A model generated the notes under the pieces. That model saw only the letters and a list, made by a program, of their open reading frames with translations. It did no database searches and was not told where the DNA came from. This document shows, piece by piece, positions 52,001-60,207 of a stretch of 64,000 nucleotides of DNA. The stretch covers positions 6,272,501 to 6,336,500 of the forward strand of contig NZ_CP076543.1 of the NCBI RefSeq assembly GCF_030440515.1, in the 5' to 3' direction. The DNA comes from Streptomyces xanthophaeus. Its GTDB lineage: Bacteria; Actinomycetota; Actinomycetes; Streptomycetales; Streptomycetaceae. A program made the position numbers and the translations under genes. Position 1 is the stretch's first letter; every line of letters starts with the position of its first letter.

Positions 52001-52540
52001 CGCCGGCTGCGGGACACCGAGCACGGGCAGACCGTGCTGGTCGCGGGGGCCAAGGCGGCCACCCAGACCCCGCCGATCCGCTCCGGGAAGAGGGTCATCT
52101 TCACGACGCTGGACGACGGGACGGGCCTGGTCGACCTGGCCTTCTTCGACGACAGCCACGAACGCTGCGCGCACACCGTCTTCCACTCCTTCCTGCTGCT
52201 GGTACGAGGTGTCGTGCAGCGGCGGGGCCCGCAGAGCCTGAGCGTGGTGGGGGCGGCGGCGTGGAACCTGGCTGAGCTGGTGGAACTGCGGGCGGCGGGC
52301 GGTCTGGACGCGGTCGCGGCCCGCCTCGCCGAACCGGCGGCCGAGCCGGCCGCTCCGGGAGCTCCGTCCGCCCCGGGCGCCGACGGGGAGCCGGCGGCGA
52401 AGGGCCCGCAGGGTCCCGGCCGCAGGATCCGCATGTCCACGGGGTACGAGATGAACCCCTGGGCCGACCTCCAGCCGCCGGGCACCGGCCCCGCGACCGG
52501 CCGCAAGCTGTGGCACTCCAGCCCGGGGAGCGCGGGATGA
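49031..52540 (+). CDS. dnaE2: Error-prone DNA polymerase III alpha subunit DnaE2
   Basis: DnaE2 performs mutagenic translesion synthesis in actinobacteria. The 1169-residue protein starts at GTG 49031 behind GGAGG (the open frame extends upstream without signals). The N-terminal PHP domain has FTHLHTVSGFSMRYGGSHPQRLAERAAERGMDALALTD; the polymerase palm Asp motif is PDIDIDVES near residue 434; RGSGAGSLVNHLLGIAHADP, YGVVVFHEQIIEIVHVMTGCGRDEAD and GFCKAHAVAFA follow. An OB-fold is near residue 1000. The stop overlaps the next gene by 4 nt, which gives a two-gene SOS operon. Confidence 0.93.
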   Translation: MPGFTHLHTVSGFSMRYGGSHPQRLAERAAERGMDALALTDRDTLAGAVRFAKACAQAGIRPLFGVDMAVPPATGPAGSGGPTGSAVASYRRRTPVKGGAFVDESAARAVFLARDGAVGWAELCRMVTAAHAGAAEVPLVPWEALRGEGVFVLLGPGSEVGRALAAGRPDRAVRLLAPWREIYGDSLRLEAVHHGRTGTGPGSLRLAARTVGFAAEQGVPAVLTNAVRYADPGQGPVADILDAARRLVPIDRRGPLDSGERWLKAPAAMAEAADRIAQAAGLRPADARRLLAETRRTAEACSVDPEDDLGMGSVHFPEARLVGAAHRSAQRVLTSRASAGMVLRGYADDRAYWERMHQELDIIAYHGFATYFLTIAQVVDDVKEMGIRVAARGSGAGSLVNHLLGIAHADPVAHGLLMERFLSKRRRVLPDIDIDVESARRLEVYRRIMDRFGTERVATVSMPETYRVRHAIRDVGAALSMDPAVTDRLAKAFPHIRARDARAALEELPELRDVRGESYGRLWELVESLDALPRGIAMHPCGVLLSDDSLLARTPVVPTSGEGFPMSQFDKDDVEELGLLKLDVLGVRMQSAMAHAVAEIRRGTGEELDLDDPAQVPPGDRATYELIRSAETLGCFQIESPGQRDLVGRLQPATFHDLVVDISLFRPGPVAADMVRPFIEARHGRAPVRFPHPDLADALRETYGVVVFHEQIIEIVHVMTGCGRDEADRVRRGLSDPQSQPRIRVWFAAKAAERGYPVEVIGRTWEIVEAFGSYGFCKAHAVAFAVPTYQSAWLKAHHPAAFYAGLLTHDPGMYPKRLLLADARRRGVPVLPLDVNRSAAAHRIELVSDDRGVWGLRLGLSDVHGISGAEADRIEAGQPYASLRDFWDRAHPGRPVAERLAQVGALDAFGANRRDLLLHVSELHGAQRSAGVRGPQLPLDGGRSTASVGLPDLSDAERLSAELGVLGMDASRHLMGDHHAFLAELGVIPARRLRDTEHGQTVLVAGAKAATQTPPIRSGKRVIFTTLDDGTGLVDLAFFDDSHERCAHTVFHSFLLLVRGVVQRRGPQSLSVVGAAAWNLAELVELRAAGGLDAVAARLAEPAAEPAAPGAPSAPGADGEPAAKGPQGPGRRIRMSTGYEMNPWADLQPPGTGPATGRKLWHSSPGSAG

Positions 52541-53547
52541 CCGCCGCCGAGCGGGTCGTGATGTGCCTGCGCCCGTACCCCGCCGACGGGGGCCCGCTCG
52601 GGGCGCGGGAGTACGCCGGGGTGCTCGCGCTGCTCGGCGGCATCACCCCGGCCGTGCAGGCCCTGGCGCCCGACACCGTCCTCGCCGAGATCCGGGGCGC
52701 GCTGCGGTACTTCGACTGCGACGCCGCCCGGCTGGCCGCCGTGATCCGGGTCCGGGCCCTCGCCCTGTACGGCGTGGACGCCGCCGTCGGCGTGGCCGGC
52801 AACCCCATGCTGGCCCGGGCGGCGGCCCGCGAAGCCCGGCCCGGGGAGACCCTGGTGATCCCCGCGGAGCCCGCCGCCGTACGGGACTTCCTGGCGGGCA
52901 AGCCCGTCACCGCCCTCGACGGGGTCGGGCCGAAGGCCGCCCGCACCCTGTGCTCCTACGGCCTCGATTCCGTCGGCCGGGTCGCCGCCGCCCCGCCCGC
53001 CGCCCTGCGGCGGATCCTCGGCGCCCGGCTCGGCCGCGAGGTGCACGAGCGCGCCCTCGGGATCGACCGGACCCCCGTCCGGCCGGGCTCCGCCGCCCGC
53101 GCCGTCGCCGCCGAGCGGCTCTTCGATCTGGACGAGCTGGATCCCGTACGGCACCGGCGGGCGCTGCTCTCGCTGACGGAGGAGCTCGGCGCGAAGCTTC
53201 GTACACAGGAACAGGGCCGGGGGCAGGTCTGCCGCACCCTGACGCTCACCGTCCGCTGCGCCGACCGCACCACGCTCACCCGGACGCGCACCCTGGCCGA
53301 GCCCACCGCGCACTCGGCCGCCCTGACCGCCACGGCCTACGCCCTCTACGCGGGCCTCGGCCTGCAGCGGGCCAGGGTCCGCGCACTGTCCCTGCGCGCC
53401 GAGGACCTGACCTCGGCCGATCGGGCCACGCGGCAGCTCAGCCTCGACCCCGAGGACGAGAAGGCCCGCCGCCTGGAGGCCGTCACGGACCGGGTCCGCG
53501 CGCGCTTCGGTCCGCACGCGATCGCCCGCGGCACGCTGGCCGCCTGA
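52537..53547 (+). CDS. ImuB-like Y-family polymerase-related protein
   Basis: The 336-residue protein has the thumb and little-finger regions of Y-family polymerases: LDGVGPKAARTLCSYGLDSVGRVAAAP (helix-hairpin-helix), LGREVHERALGIDRTPVRPG, and ERLFDLDELDPVRHRRALLSLTEELGAKLR. The palm region is reduced (about 110 residues) and I cannot find the acidic D-x-D or S-x-D-E catalytic sets. ImuB lacks these acids too and bridges DnaE2 to the sliding clamp. It is translationally coupled to dnaE2 (ATGA). No ImuA is adjacent. Inactive-polymerase status is inferred by eye. Confidence 0.8.
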   Translation: MTAAERVVMCLRPYPADGGPLGAREYAGVLALLGGITPAVQALAPDTVLAEIRGALRYFDCDAARLAAVIRVRALALYGVDAAVGVAGNPMLARAAAREARPGETLVIPAEPAAVRDFLAGKPVTALDGVGPKAARTLCSYGLDSVGRVAAAPPAALRRILGARLGREVHERALGIDRTPVRPGSAARAVAAERLFDLDELDPVRHRRALLSLTEELGAKLRTQEQGRGQVCRTLTLTVRCADRTTLTRTRTLAEPTAHSAALTATAYALYAGLGLQRARVRALSLRAEDLTSADRATRQLSLDPEDEKARRLEAVTDRVRARFGPHAIARGTLAA

Positions 53548-53660
53548 CGGTCCGTCCGGCGCCGTACAGGCGGTCGCCCGGGCGACGCGCGAGTTTTTAC
53601 CGACGCGTAACTTCCCTGTGTTGCTACTCACCCGTAATTTAGCGGCAGCAGCTCCCCCTT

Positions 53661-53674
53661 GTGATCCGGATCAC
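53661..53674 (+). promoter_or_regulatory. Candidate Crp/CRP-type site upstream of lipase gene
   Basis: GTGATCC-GGATCAC is a perfect 14-bp palindrome matching GTGA-N6-TCAC, the core recognised by cAMP-receptor proteins including Streptomyces Crp. It is 54 nt before the ATG. Confidence 0.5.
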
Positions 53675-53727
53675 GGGACGAACCCCCACGCTCATCCCCT
53701 TGAGTCGACCCGCGAGGAGATCATCCG

Positions 53728-54588
53728 ATGCTGCCCTGGAGACGCCTGCTCCGCCCACTCGCCGTCCTCACCCTCGCCGCCGCCGCACTCGTCGCCCCCA
53801 CCGGCGCAGCGCAGGCCGCGGCCGCCCCCAGCAGCGGCTGGAACAACTGGTCGTGCAAGCCGTCCGCCGCGCACCCGCGCCCCGTCGTCCTCGTCCACGG
53901 CACCTTCGGCAACTCCTGGGACAACTGGCTCGGCCTCGCGCCCTACCTCGTCCACCGCGGGTACTGCGTCTACTCGCTCGACTACGGCCAACTGCCCGGC
54001 GTCCCCCTCTTCAACGGACTCGGGCCCATCGACAAGTCCGCCGGGCAGCTCGACGTCTTCGTCGACAAGGTGCTCGCCGCCACCGGCTCCGCCAAGACCG
54101 ACATCATCGGGCACTCGCAGGGCGGCATGATGCCGCGCTACTACCTGAAGTTCCTCGGCGGCGCCTCGAAGGTCAACGCGCTGGTCGGGCTCGCCCCCGA
54201 CAACCACGGCACCACCCTGCTCGGATTCACCAAGCTCCTGCCGTACTTCCCCGGGGCCGAGGACCTGATCAGCACCGCGACCCCGGGACTCGCCGACCAG
54301 ATCGCCGGATCCGCCTTCCAGCAGAAGCTGAACGAGGGCGGGGACACCGTGCCCGGGGTGAAGTACACGGTCATCGCGACCAAGTACGACGAGGTGGTGA
54401 CCCCGTACCGGAGCGCCTTCCTGGACGGGCCGAACGTACGCAACGTCGTCCTCCAGGACCTGTGCTTCCTGGACCTCTCGGAGCACGTCACCATCGGGCT
54501 CACCGACCGGATCGCCTGGCACGAGGCGGTCAACGCCCTCGACCCGGCACACGCCGAACCGACCACCTGCGCCTCGGTCTTCGACTGA
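53728..54588 (+). CDS. Secreted lipase, class 2 alpha/beta hydrolase
   Basis: This extracellular esterase/lipase has 286 residues; ATG 53728 follows CGAGGAGA. Signal peptide: LAVLTLAAAALVAPTGAAQAAAA. The mature enzyme has PVVLVHGTFGNSWDNWLGLAPYLVHRGYCVY, the nucleophile elbow IIGHSQGGMMPRYY (Ser near residue 130), an Asp in VIATKYDEVVTPY and a His in LSEHVTIG, with Cys pairs in the tail. The closest match is the Streptomyces class of small secreted lipases. A Crp-like site upstream suggests carbon-source control. Confidence 0.9.
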   Translation: MLPWRRLLRPLAVLTLAAAALVAPTGAAQAAAAPSSGWNNWSCKPSAAHPRPVVLVHGTFGNSWDNWLGLAPYLVHRGYCVYSLDYGQLPGVPLFNGLGPIDKSAGQLDVFVDKVLAATGSAKTDIIGHSQGGMMPRYYLKFLGGASKVNALVGLAPDNHGTTLLGFTKLLPYFPGAEDLISTATPGLADQIAGSAFQQKLNEGGDTVPGVKYTVIATKYDEVVTPYRSAFLDGPNVRNVVLQDLCFLDLSEHVTIGLTDRIAWHEAVNALDPAHAEPTTCASVFD

Positions 54589-54620
54589 CGAGGCACAGGC
54601 GGTCCGGCACCGGACGGGGC

Positions 54621-55712
54621 CTAGCGGCCGTGGCGGCCCGTCGCCGTACGCGCGGTGCGGCGGCGGGCGGCCGCGAACAGCGCGGCCGCGCCGACGGCCA
54701 GGGCGGCCGCCCCGGCGATCGCGATCGTCGGGGTGGCGCTGTTGCCGCCCGTCTCCGCGAGGTTGTCCCTGGCCGCGGCCGGCGAGGAGGAGCCGGCCGC
54801 GAGCGGGACGGCGGCGGCATCCGTGGTGCCGTTCGTCTTCGGGTCGTTGTCGCCGTGGCCGTTGTGCTCCACCGTGGACTTGCCGGCGCCGTCGGAGATC
54901 TGCTGGTCGGTCGGGGCCGAGGGCTTGTCCGCCGGCTTGTCGCCGGGCTTGTCGCTGGGCTTGTCGGACGGCTTGTCGCCGGGCTTGCCGGTCGGCTTGG
55001 CGCCCGTCCCTGCGGTCGGAGCGGTACCGGAGCCGCCGCCGTTGCCGCCGCCCGCGCCCCCGTTGTCCTTGCCGAAGACCACGTCCGAGCAGGTGTAGAA
55101 GGCCTCCGGGCTGTCGGAGCGCTGCCAGATGCTGTAGATCAGGTGGCGGCCCGACTTGTTCGGGACGGTCCCGGAGAAGACGTAGTCGCCGTTCTGCATG
55201 CCCGGGTCGGTGACCTTGGCGAACGGCGTGGGCTCCAGGTCGGACCAGGCCAGGGGCTTGGTCGGGTCGTAGCCGTCCTTCGTCACGTACAGCTCGAAGG
55301 ATCCCTTGTGCGGGGCCGTGCCCTTGTAGCGGAAGGTGTGCGCGCCGGCGGTCATCGGGCTGGCCGGCCAGTCGGCACGGGCCAGGTCCAGCCCCCGGTA
55401 CTTGTCGTTGCCGGCCGAGCAGAGCTGGCCGTTCGGGATCAACGACCGGTGGTTGCCGGCCGCGTTGGCGATGTTCACCGCGTTCCAGTCGTAGAACGGC
55501 TGCGTCCCGGCGGCCGCGACCGCCGCCTTGCAGGCCGCCGACTTCGGGGACTCCGGTCCCTCGGCGTAGCACGCGGCCACCCGGCTGACCGGATCCGTCA
55601 TCGAACCGTGGGCGACCGCGGGAGCCGCCGCGTACGCGGCCAGCGCGAGCGGGGCCAGGCCGGCGGCGGCGATACGGGTCAGCGTGACGGCGGTGCGGCG
55701 GCGTGCGGGCAT
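54621..55712 (-). CDS. lpmP: AA10 lytic polysaccharide monooxygenase with sortase-type anchor (LpmP-like)
   Basis: AA10 copper monooxygenases cut chitin, cellulose or related glycans oxidatively. The 363-residue precursor has a signal peptide ending at A34, so the mature N-terminus is His35 (AVAHGSMTDPVSR), and His125 in AGAHTFRY completes the histidine brace. NHRSLIPNGQLCSAGNDKYRGLDLARADWP is the conserved core. A repetitive KPGDKPSDKP linker follows, then LAETG (318-322), a hydrophobic helix and RRR: a sortase (SrtE-type LAxTG) anchor. Start ATG 55712 after GAAGGAGAT. The setting resembles LpmP, linked to hyphal-tip glycan handling; the symbol is by analogy. Confidence 0.88.
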   Translation of the reverse strand: MPARRRTAVTLTRIAAAGLAPLALAAYAAAPAVAHGSMTDPVSRVAACYAEGPESPKSAACKAAVAAAGTQPFYDWNAVNIANAAGNHRSLIPNGQLCSAGNDKYRGLDLARADWPASPMTAGAHTFRYKGTAPHKGSFELYVTKDGYDPTKPLAWSDLEPTPFAKVTDPGMQNGDYVFSGTVPNKSGRHLIYSIWQRSDSPEAFYTCSDVVFGKDNGGAGGGNGGGSGTAPTAGTGAKPTGKPGDKPSDKPSDKPGDKPADKPSAPTDQQISDGAGKSTVEHNGHGDNDPKTNGTTDAAAVPLAAGSSSPAAARDNLAETGGNSATPTIAIAGAAALAVGAAALFAAARRRTARTATGRHGR

Positions 55713-55933
55713 GGGTGATCTCCTTCGGGCACAAGGCAGGGGCGTGCCGGCGGAATCGGGCTCCGCGGTGCGCCGCCCCCCGGCGGCGCCACAACGGGCC
55801 CTTCCTGTCCTGGCCCGGCCAAGCTAGCCGCCCCGACCACGGGTTCTGCCGCCTCGGGCCCACCGGAGCGGATCCTTAGGGTCCCCTTAAGCCAGGGACA
55901 AGAGCCGCCTCAGGAAGCGGGCCCGGCAGGGCG

Positions 55934-56605
55934 TCATCGGCCGGTGCCGGCCGTCAGCAGGTCCCTCACCTGTGCGGCCGTCCAGTTGCCGGCGGCGCCG
56001 GGGCAGGCCGCCAGGTAGTCGGCGATGTCCTGCTCCTCCCATGGGCCGGACTCCAGGAGGCCGCCGGCCAGGTAGCGCAGGTACGCGCCCGAGGGGTTGA
56101 GCACCTCGACGTCCTGAAGGCTCCACGGCGCGGTGAAGGTCAGCATGGGGATGCCCTCGATCGTGCCCGGGCAGATCAGGGTCTCGTAGCGCCCCGGGCC
56201 CAGCTCGTCACGGCCGTCCCGCAGGGCCGCCGTCAGGTCCAGGTCCGCCCCCGGCTCCTCGTACATCTCCTGTGCGGCGATGTCGGACATCTGGCCGACC
56301 GTCACGAGGTGCGCCCGTCCGCGCATGCGCCCGGGAGCCGTGGGGTCGTAGAAGCCCCGGCCCCCCGTCCACACCGGGGACTCCGTGGCGAAGTACAGGC
56401 GGCCTTCCAGCTCGACCGCGATCGAGCGCTCGGGCGCCCGGTGGTCCCGGCAGCCCGGGTACGTGCGTGCCGCACCCGGCGGGGTCCCGCCGGCGATGTA
56501 CGTGGCGAGGCGGTCCATGTGCATGTTGGACCCGTAGGAGGCGTACCAGACCTTCTCAGGCGTGGGGACCGCCTCGGCGAGCGGGGTGGCGGTGTGGACG
56601 GGCAT
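55934..56605 (-). CDS. Gamma-glutamylcyclotransferase-like (GGCT) protein
   Basis: The 223-residue protein starts at ATG 56605 with GAGGAA 6 nt before. It opens with the GGCT-fold signature VWYASYGSNMHMDRLATYIAGG, followed by RLYFATESPVWTGGRGFYDPT and AHLVTVGQMSDIAAQEMY. GGCT enzymes release 5-oxoproline from gamma-glutamyl compounds; the catalytic Glu is probably in the ESPVW or EMYEE region. Its real substrate is unknown. A single gene. Confidence 0.82.
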   Translation of the reverse strand: MPVHTATPLAEAVPTPEKVWYASYGSNMHMDRLATYIAGGTPPGAARTYPGCRDHRAPERSIAVELEGRLYFATESPVWTGGRGFYDPTAPGRMRGRAHLVTVGQMSDIAAQEMYEEPGADLDLTAALRDGRDELGPGRYETLICPGTIEGIPMLTFTAPWSLQDVEVLNPSGAYLRYLAGGLLESGPWEEQDIADYLAACPGAAGNWTAAQVRDLLTAGTGR

Positions 56606-56758
56606 GCTCGGTTCCTCGGGGGTCGGGGACGAGGGGCTGGGCGGCTGGGGTGAGGGAAGCGCCGGCCCGCCGGGGATCCGGAATATCCCCTGTCATATGC
56701 CTATCGGGCCACTGGGGCCCGTGCGTATGGTGTGGCCCCGGACCATCCCGGGCCCGGC

Positions 56759-56784
56759 GCCCTCCCGGCTCCCCACGGGAGGGC
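56759..56784 (-). terminator. Terminator of the GNAT-DUF402 operon
   Basis: Perfect arms GCCCTCCCG / CGGGAGGGC with an 8-nt loop lie 48 nt past the DUF402 stop. Confidence 0.7.
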
Positions 56785-56831
56785 CGCCGCGCGCCCCGCG
56801 TCCCACGCGTCCCACGTCCCGCGTCCCCGGA

Positions 56832-57314
56832 CTACGAGAGGAGCGCGGAAAGGCCGGCCGCGGACCGGGCCTGGTCGTCCAGCGCGTCGAGGGCCCGTAC
56901 GGCCTGGGCCGCGGCCTCCGGGTCGCTCGCGGCGAGCCCGCTCTCGGCGAACTCGTCCTCGTCCAGTCGCAGCACGGAGCTCCCGTCCGCCGAGACCCAC
57001 AGGTCGAGGTCCAGGTCCTCCACCAGGATCTCCCCGCTCTGCACCAGCGCCGGCCGCGTGACGTCGCAGTACCAGCCCTTGAGGACACCGCCCGCGGTCC
57101 ACACCTCCTTGACGGCGTACCAGCGGGTCCGCCAGAAGTGCTCGACGAACACGTCGCCCGGCTCGAAGCGCACGAAGCCGAAGTCCCGTACGCCCTCCGC
57201 CGCCCAAGGGGCGCGCACGGAGATCCGGTCGCCGTCGTCGGCGACCTGCGCCGCCGGGTAGCGGATCTTGGTCCGTCCGGCCTTGGTCAGGACGACGGTC
57301 AGCTGTGCGGTCAC
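56832..57314 (-). CDS. DUF402 protein
   Basis: DUF402 proteins include nucleoside-di/triphosphatases and RNA-end processing enzymes such as the FomD type. The 160-residue protein starts at GTG 57314, overlapping the GNAT stop by 4 nt. It has the core VFVEHFWRTRWYAVKEVWTAGGVLKGWYCDVTRPALV and LVEDLDLDLWVSADGSSVLRLDEDEF, where the D-L-D-L-D and later Asp/Glu bind metal. Function here is unknown; it is co-transcribed with the acetyltransferase. Confidence 0.85.
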   Translation of the reverse strand: MTAQLTVVLTKAGRTKIRYPAAQVADDGDRISVRAPWAAEGVRDFGFVRFEPGDVFVEHFWRTRWYAVKEVWTAGGVLKGWYCDVTRPALVQSGEILVEDLDLDLWVSADGSSVLRLDEDEFAESGLAASDPEAAAQAVRALDALDDQARSAAGLSALLS

Positions 57315-58252
57315 GGGGTCTCCAGCTTCTTCGTGTAGCGCGTCTCGGTCGCGCAGATCTCGTAACCGAACCACTCGTTGACGGCGAGCATCGGGCCGTT
57401 GCCCGCGTCGTTGCCGGTGAAGGCCTCGGTGTACCCGGCCGCGCGGGCTCGGTGCAGGGAGGCCGTCTTGGCGAGCTTGGCCAGCCCCCGGCCGCGGAAG
57501 GCGCGCAGGGTGCCGGTCATCGCCGACGCGTAGCGGGTCCCGCCGTCGGTCTGCGCCGCGGTGAAGGAGGCCACGACGCCGTCGACCAGGGCGACGGTGG
57601 TCAGCTCCTTGTCGAGGGACGGACTGTTCCAGGTGTGCGCGAGCCAGTCCTCGTAGTCGTCGAACTCCGCCGCGACATCGCCCGGTTCGTCGGCGGTCGT
57701 CTCGGCGTCCGCCTCGAACAGCGGCCGCGGGTCGGCGGCGAAAGCGGAACCGGGGCGCAGCTCCACCCCGGCCGGAAGGTCCCGCGGGAGCTCGGGCAGC
57801 GTGGCCGCCGCCAGGTCCAGGCGCAGGAAGTGCGCCGACCGGCTGGGGCGGTAGCCGTGCCGCTCGGCGAAGGCGCGAGGGGCGGGCTCGTCGAGCACCC
57901 AGGCGTACACGTCCACCGCGCCCCGCGCGGCGAGGTGCTGTTCGGCGTTGCGCAGCAGGAGGGCGCCGGCGCCGAGGCCGCGGTGGGCGGGATCGACGTA
58001 GGCGTTGACGTACGACTGGCCGGGCTCGGGGCTGTCGTACATGATGCCGACCTGGGCGGTGCCGATGACCCGGCCGTCCGCGGTCTCGGCGACGAGGATC
58101 CGGTGGTGCTTCGCCGGGTGCGCGGAGGAGAGCTCGAAGGCCACCCCCTCCGCAGTGATGATCATGAACGGCAGGGCGGCGCGGCGTACCCGTACGACGG
58201 ACTCCGCGTCCGAGGGGTCACCGGGGTGGAGGTCTCGGATCGATACGGTCAT
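57311..58252 (-). CDS. GNAT-family acetyltransferase (double domain)
   Basis: The 313-residue protein has two GNAT halves. The first holds SYVNAYVDPAHRGLGAGALLLRNAEQHL (acetyl-CoA loop R-G-L-G-A-G); the second ends with TGTLRAFRGRGLAKLAKTASLHRARAAGYTEAFTGNDAGNGPMLAVNEWFGYEI. Start ATG 58252. It resembles mycothiol-synthase-like double GNAT proteins in layout, but the substrate residues are not recognisable. It lies divergent to the GntR gene, 71 nt apart, so GntR may control it. Confidence 0.85.
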   Translation of the reverse strand: MTVSIRDLHPGDPSDAESVVRVRRAALPFMIITAEGVAFELSSAHPAKHHRILVAETADGRVIGTAQVGIMYDSPEPGQSYVNAYVDPAHRGLGAGALLLRNAEQHLAARGAVDVYAWVLDEPAPRAFAERHGYRPSRSAHFLRLDLAAATLPELPRDLPAGVELRPGSAFAADPRPLFEADAETTADEPGDVAAEFDDYEDWLAHTWNSPSLDKELTTVALVDGVVASFTAAQTDGGTRYASAMTGTLRAFRGRGLAKLAKTASLHRARAAGYTEAFTGNDAGNGPMLAVNEWFGYEICATETRYTKKLETP

Positions 58253-58323
58253 GGGGCAGACGCTACGTGCGCCTTCGCGGCGTGCGCCTCCCAATTAACC
58301 GCCGATGGTGGACAATCACCCGC

Positions 58324-58713
58324 GTGACCTCGACAAACCTGAAGATCACCATCGACGGCTCGGCTGGGTCGGCCGCCCCGTACGAACAGCTGCGCGCGCA
58401 GATCGCCGACCGGGCCCGGTCGGGGAAGCTCCCGGCGGGCTTCAAGCTGCCGACGGTACGGGGCCTCGCGGAGGAGCTGGGGCTGGCCGCCAACACGGTC
58501 GCGAAGGCGTACCGGGCGCTGGAGGCGGACGCGGTGATCGAGACGCGGGGCCGGAACGGGACCTTCATCGCGGCCGCCGGGGACGCGGTGTCCCGCGAGG
58601 CGGCGTCCGCAGCGCAGGCGTACGCGGACCGGGTCCACCGCCTCGGCCTGACGCAGGCCGAAGCCCTCGCCACCGCCACGGAAGCCCTCCGGGCCCGGTA
58701 CGCCGCGAAGTAG
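58324..58713 (+). CDS. Short GntR-family (YtrA-type) regulator
   Basis: The 129-residue protein starts at GTG 58324. The winged-helix part is complete: PYEQLRAQIADRARSGKLPAGFKLPTVRGLAEELGLAANTVAKAYRALEADAVIETRGRNGTFI. Only ~45 residues follow, so it lacks a ligand-binding domain and fits the YtrA/small GntR subfamily. It is divergent from the GNAT-DUF402 operon and probably shares its operator region (58253-58323). Confidence 0.88.
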   Translation: MTSTNLKITIDGSAGSAAPYEQLRAQIADRARSGKLPAGFKLPTVRGLAEELGLAANTVAKAYRALEADAVIETRGRNGTFIAAAGDAVSREAASAAQAYADRVHRLGLTQAEALATATEALRARYAAK

Positions 58714-58781
58714 CCACCGCTGGTCAGGCCCGACGGTCCGGCCTGCGGAAGCCCGCCCGGCTTGCCGCAGCCCGGCCTGCG

Positions 58782-58828
58782 GGGGCTCCGCCCCCGGCCC
58801 CCCGCGCCTCAAACGCCGGCGGGGCTGG
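58782..58828 (+). repeat. Dispersed intergenic repeat, copy 4
   Basis: GGGGCTCCGCCCC hairpin then GCGCCTCAAACGCCGGCGGG, the same two-part structure as the copies at 27008, 48516 and 48851. It fills the gap between the GntR gene and the convergent AAA gene. Confidence 0.65.
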
Positions 58829-58909
58829 CTCTTGCTCCCGCCGCAAACCGCCGGCCGGGCCGGACTTCGGCCGCGCCGCAGGTGGCAAGTGCGCCCACCG
58901 AGCCGGAGG

Positions 58910-60007
58910 CTAGAGGTACAGCCCCGCCTCCGAGCTGTGCGGCTGGGGCGGCAGGATCGCCGCCGGGCCCGTGCCGCGGCGCAGGGCGAACAGCTCCGCC
59001 AGGCTGGCGCCCTCGCGGGAGACGCCCTCGTCCGTGCCCAGCCAGTCCACCGCCTCCCGGTGGGTCAGCCGGCCGACCTCGATGCGGGCCAGGCAGCGCC
59101 CCGGGCGGACCACCGCCGGGTGGAGCCGTTCCAGGTCCTCGTTGGTGGTGACCCCCACCAGGACGTTGCGGCCCTGCCCCAGCAGACCGTCCGTCAGGTT
59201 CAGCAGGCGGGACAGCGCCTGCCCGGCGGTGTGGCGGGCCTCGCCCCGGATCAGCTCGTCGCAGTCCTCCAGCAGCAGCAGCCGCCAGCGGCCCTTCGCC
59301 GTGCCCTCGTCCTCGCCGATCGCGATGTCCATCAGATAGCCCACGTCGTTGAACAGCCGTTCCGGGTCCAGGACGCAGTCCACCTGGCACCAGTCGCGCC
59401 AGGACCGGGCCAGCGTGCGCAGCGCGGAGGTCTTGCCCGTGCCGGGCGGTCCGTGCAGCAGGAGCAGCCGGCCCGCGATGTCGTCCGGGGTCACCTTCAT
59501 CAGCCGGTCCATCGCTCCGGCCACCGGCGCGGTGTAGTTGGGCCGCACCTCCGCCCAGGTCCCGGCCGCGATCTGGCGGGTCGTCCGGTACGGGCCGCGG
59601 CGCGGGGAGACGTACCAGAAGCCCATCGTGACGTTCTCCGGCTGCGGTTCGGGCTCGTCCTGCACGCCTTCCGTGGCCTTGCCGAGCACACCGGCGGCGA
59701 GTTCGTCGCTCACCGCCGTCACGGTGACGTCCGCGCCCCGGCTCCAGCGCGAGACGAGCATGGTCCAGCCCTCGCCCTCGGCGAGGGTGGCGCTGCGGTC
59801 GCTGTCGCGCGCCGAGCGCAACACCGTGGCCTCCGGCGGCAGGAGAGTGGCCTCCGCCTTGACCCGCTCGATCGACACGCTGTGCGAGTACGGCTGCTCG
59901 CCGGAAGCGAACCGGCCGAGGAAGAGCGCGTCGACGACGTCCGACGGTGAGTCGCTGTCGTCGACGTTGAGCCGGATCGGCAGCGCGTCATGCGGGTTGG
60001 CTGACAT
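58910..60007 (-). CDS. AAA ATPase with DUF5925 N-terminus
   Basis: The 365-residue protein starts at ATG 60007 (MSANPHDALPIRLNVDD); ATG 60016 is three codons earlier. The N-terminal ~150 residues match the DUF5925 pattern (SPSDVVDALFLGRFASGEQPY). The AAA module has LLLLHGPPGTGKTSALRTLARSW (Walker A), WRLLLLEDCDELI (Walker B), and VGVTTNEDLERLHPAVVRPGRCLARIEVG (sensor 1 and arginine-finger region). Substrates of this Streptomyces group are unknown. Confidence 0.85.
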   Translation of the reverse strand: MSANPHDALPIRLNVDDSDSPSDVVDALFLGRFASGEQPYSHSVSIERVKAEATLLPPEATVLRSARDSDRSATLAEGEGWTMLVSRWSRGADVTVTAVSDELAAGVLGKATEGVQDEPEPQPENVTMGFWYVSPRRGPYRTTRQIAAGTWAEVRPNYTAPVAGAMDRLMKVTPDDIAGRLLLLHGPPGTGKTSALRTLARSWRDWCQVDCVLDPERLFNDVGYLMDIAIGEDEGTAKGRWRLLLLEDCDELIRGEARHTAGQALSRLLNLTDGLLGQGRNVLVGVTTNEDLERLHPAVVRPGRCLARIEVGRLTHREAVDWLGTDEGVSREGASLAELFALRRGTGPAAILPPQPHSSEAGLYL

Positions 60008-60207
60008 GGCGCCCATGATCCGGCACACGGTGCCCTCGTGCACCCGTGTTTCGCTGGATCGGGTGCCCAAGTTCCCTCTTCAAACGCATTCGGAGTGAAG
60101 GTTCGGGCTTCAACTCTGCCCTGAACATTCTTGGCATGGACACTTCCAGCGAACCTCGGCTGCTTGTACCACGGACTCAGGAGTAACCCCCACAAGGAGC
60201 CGCACAC

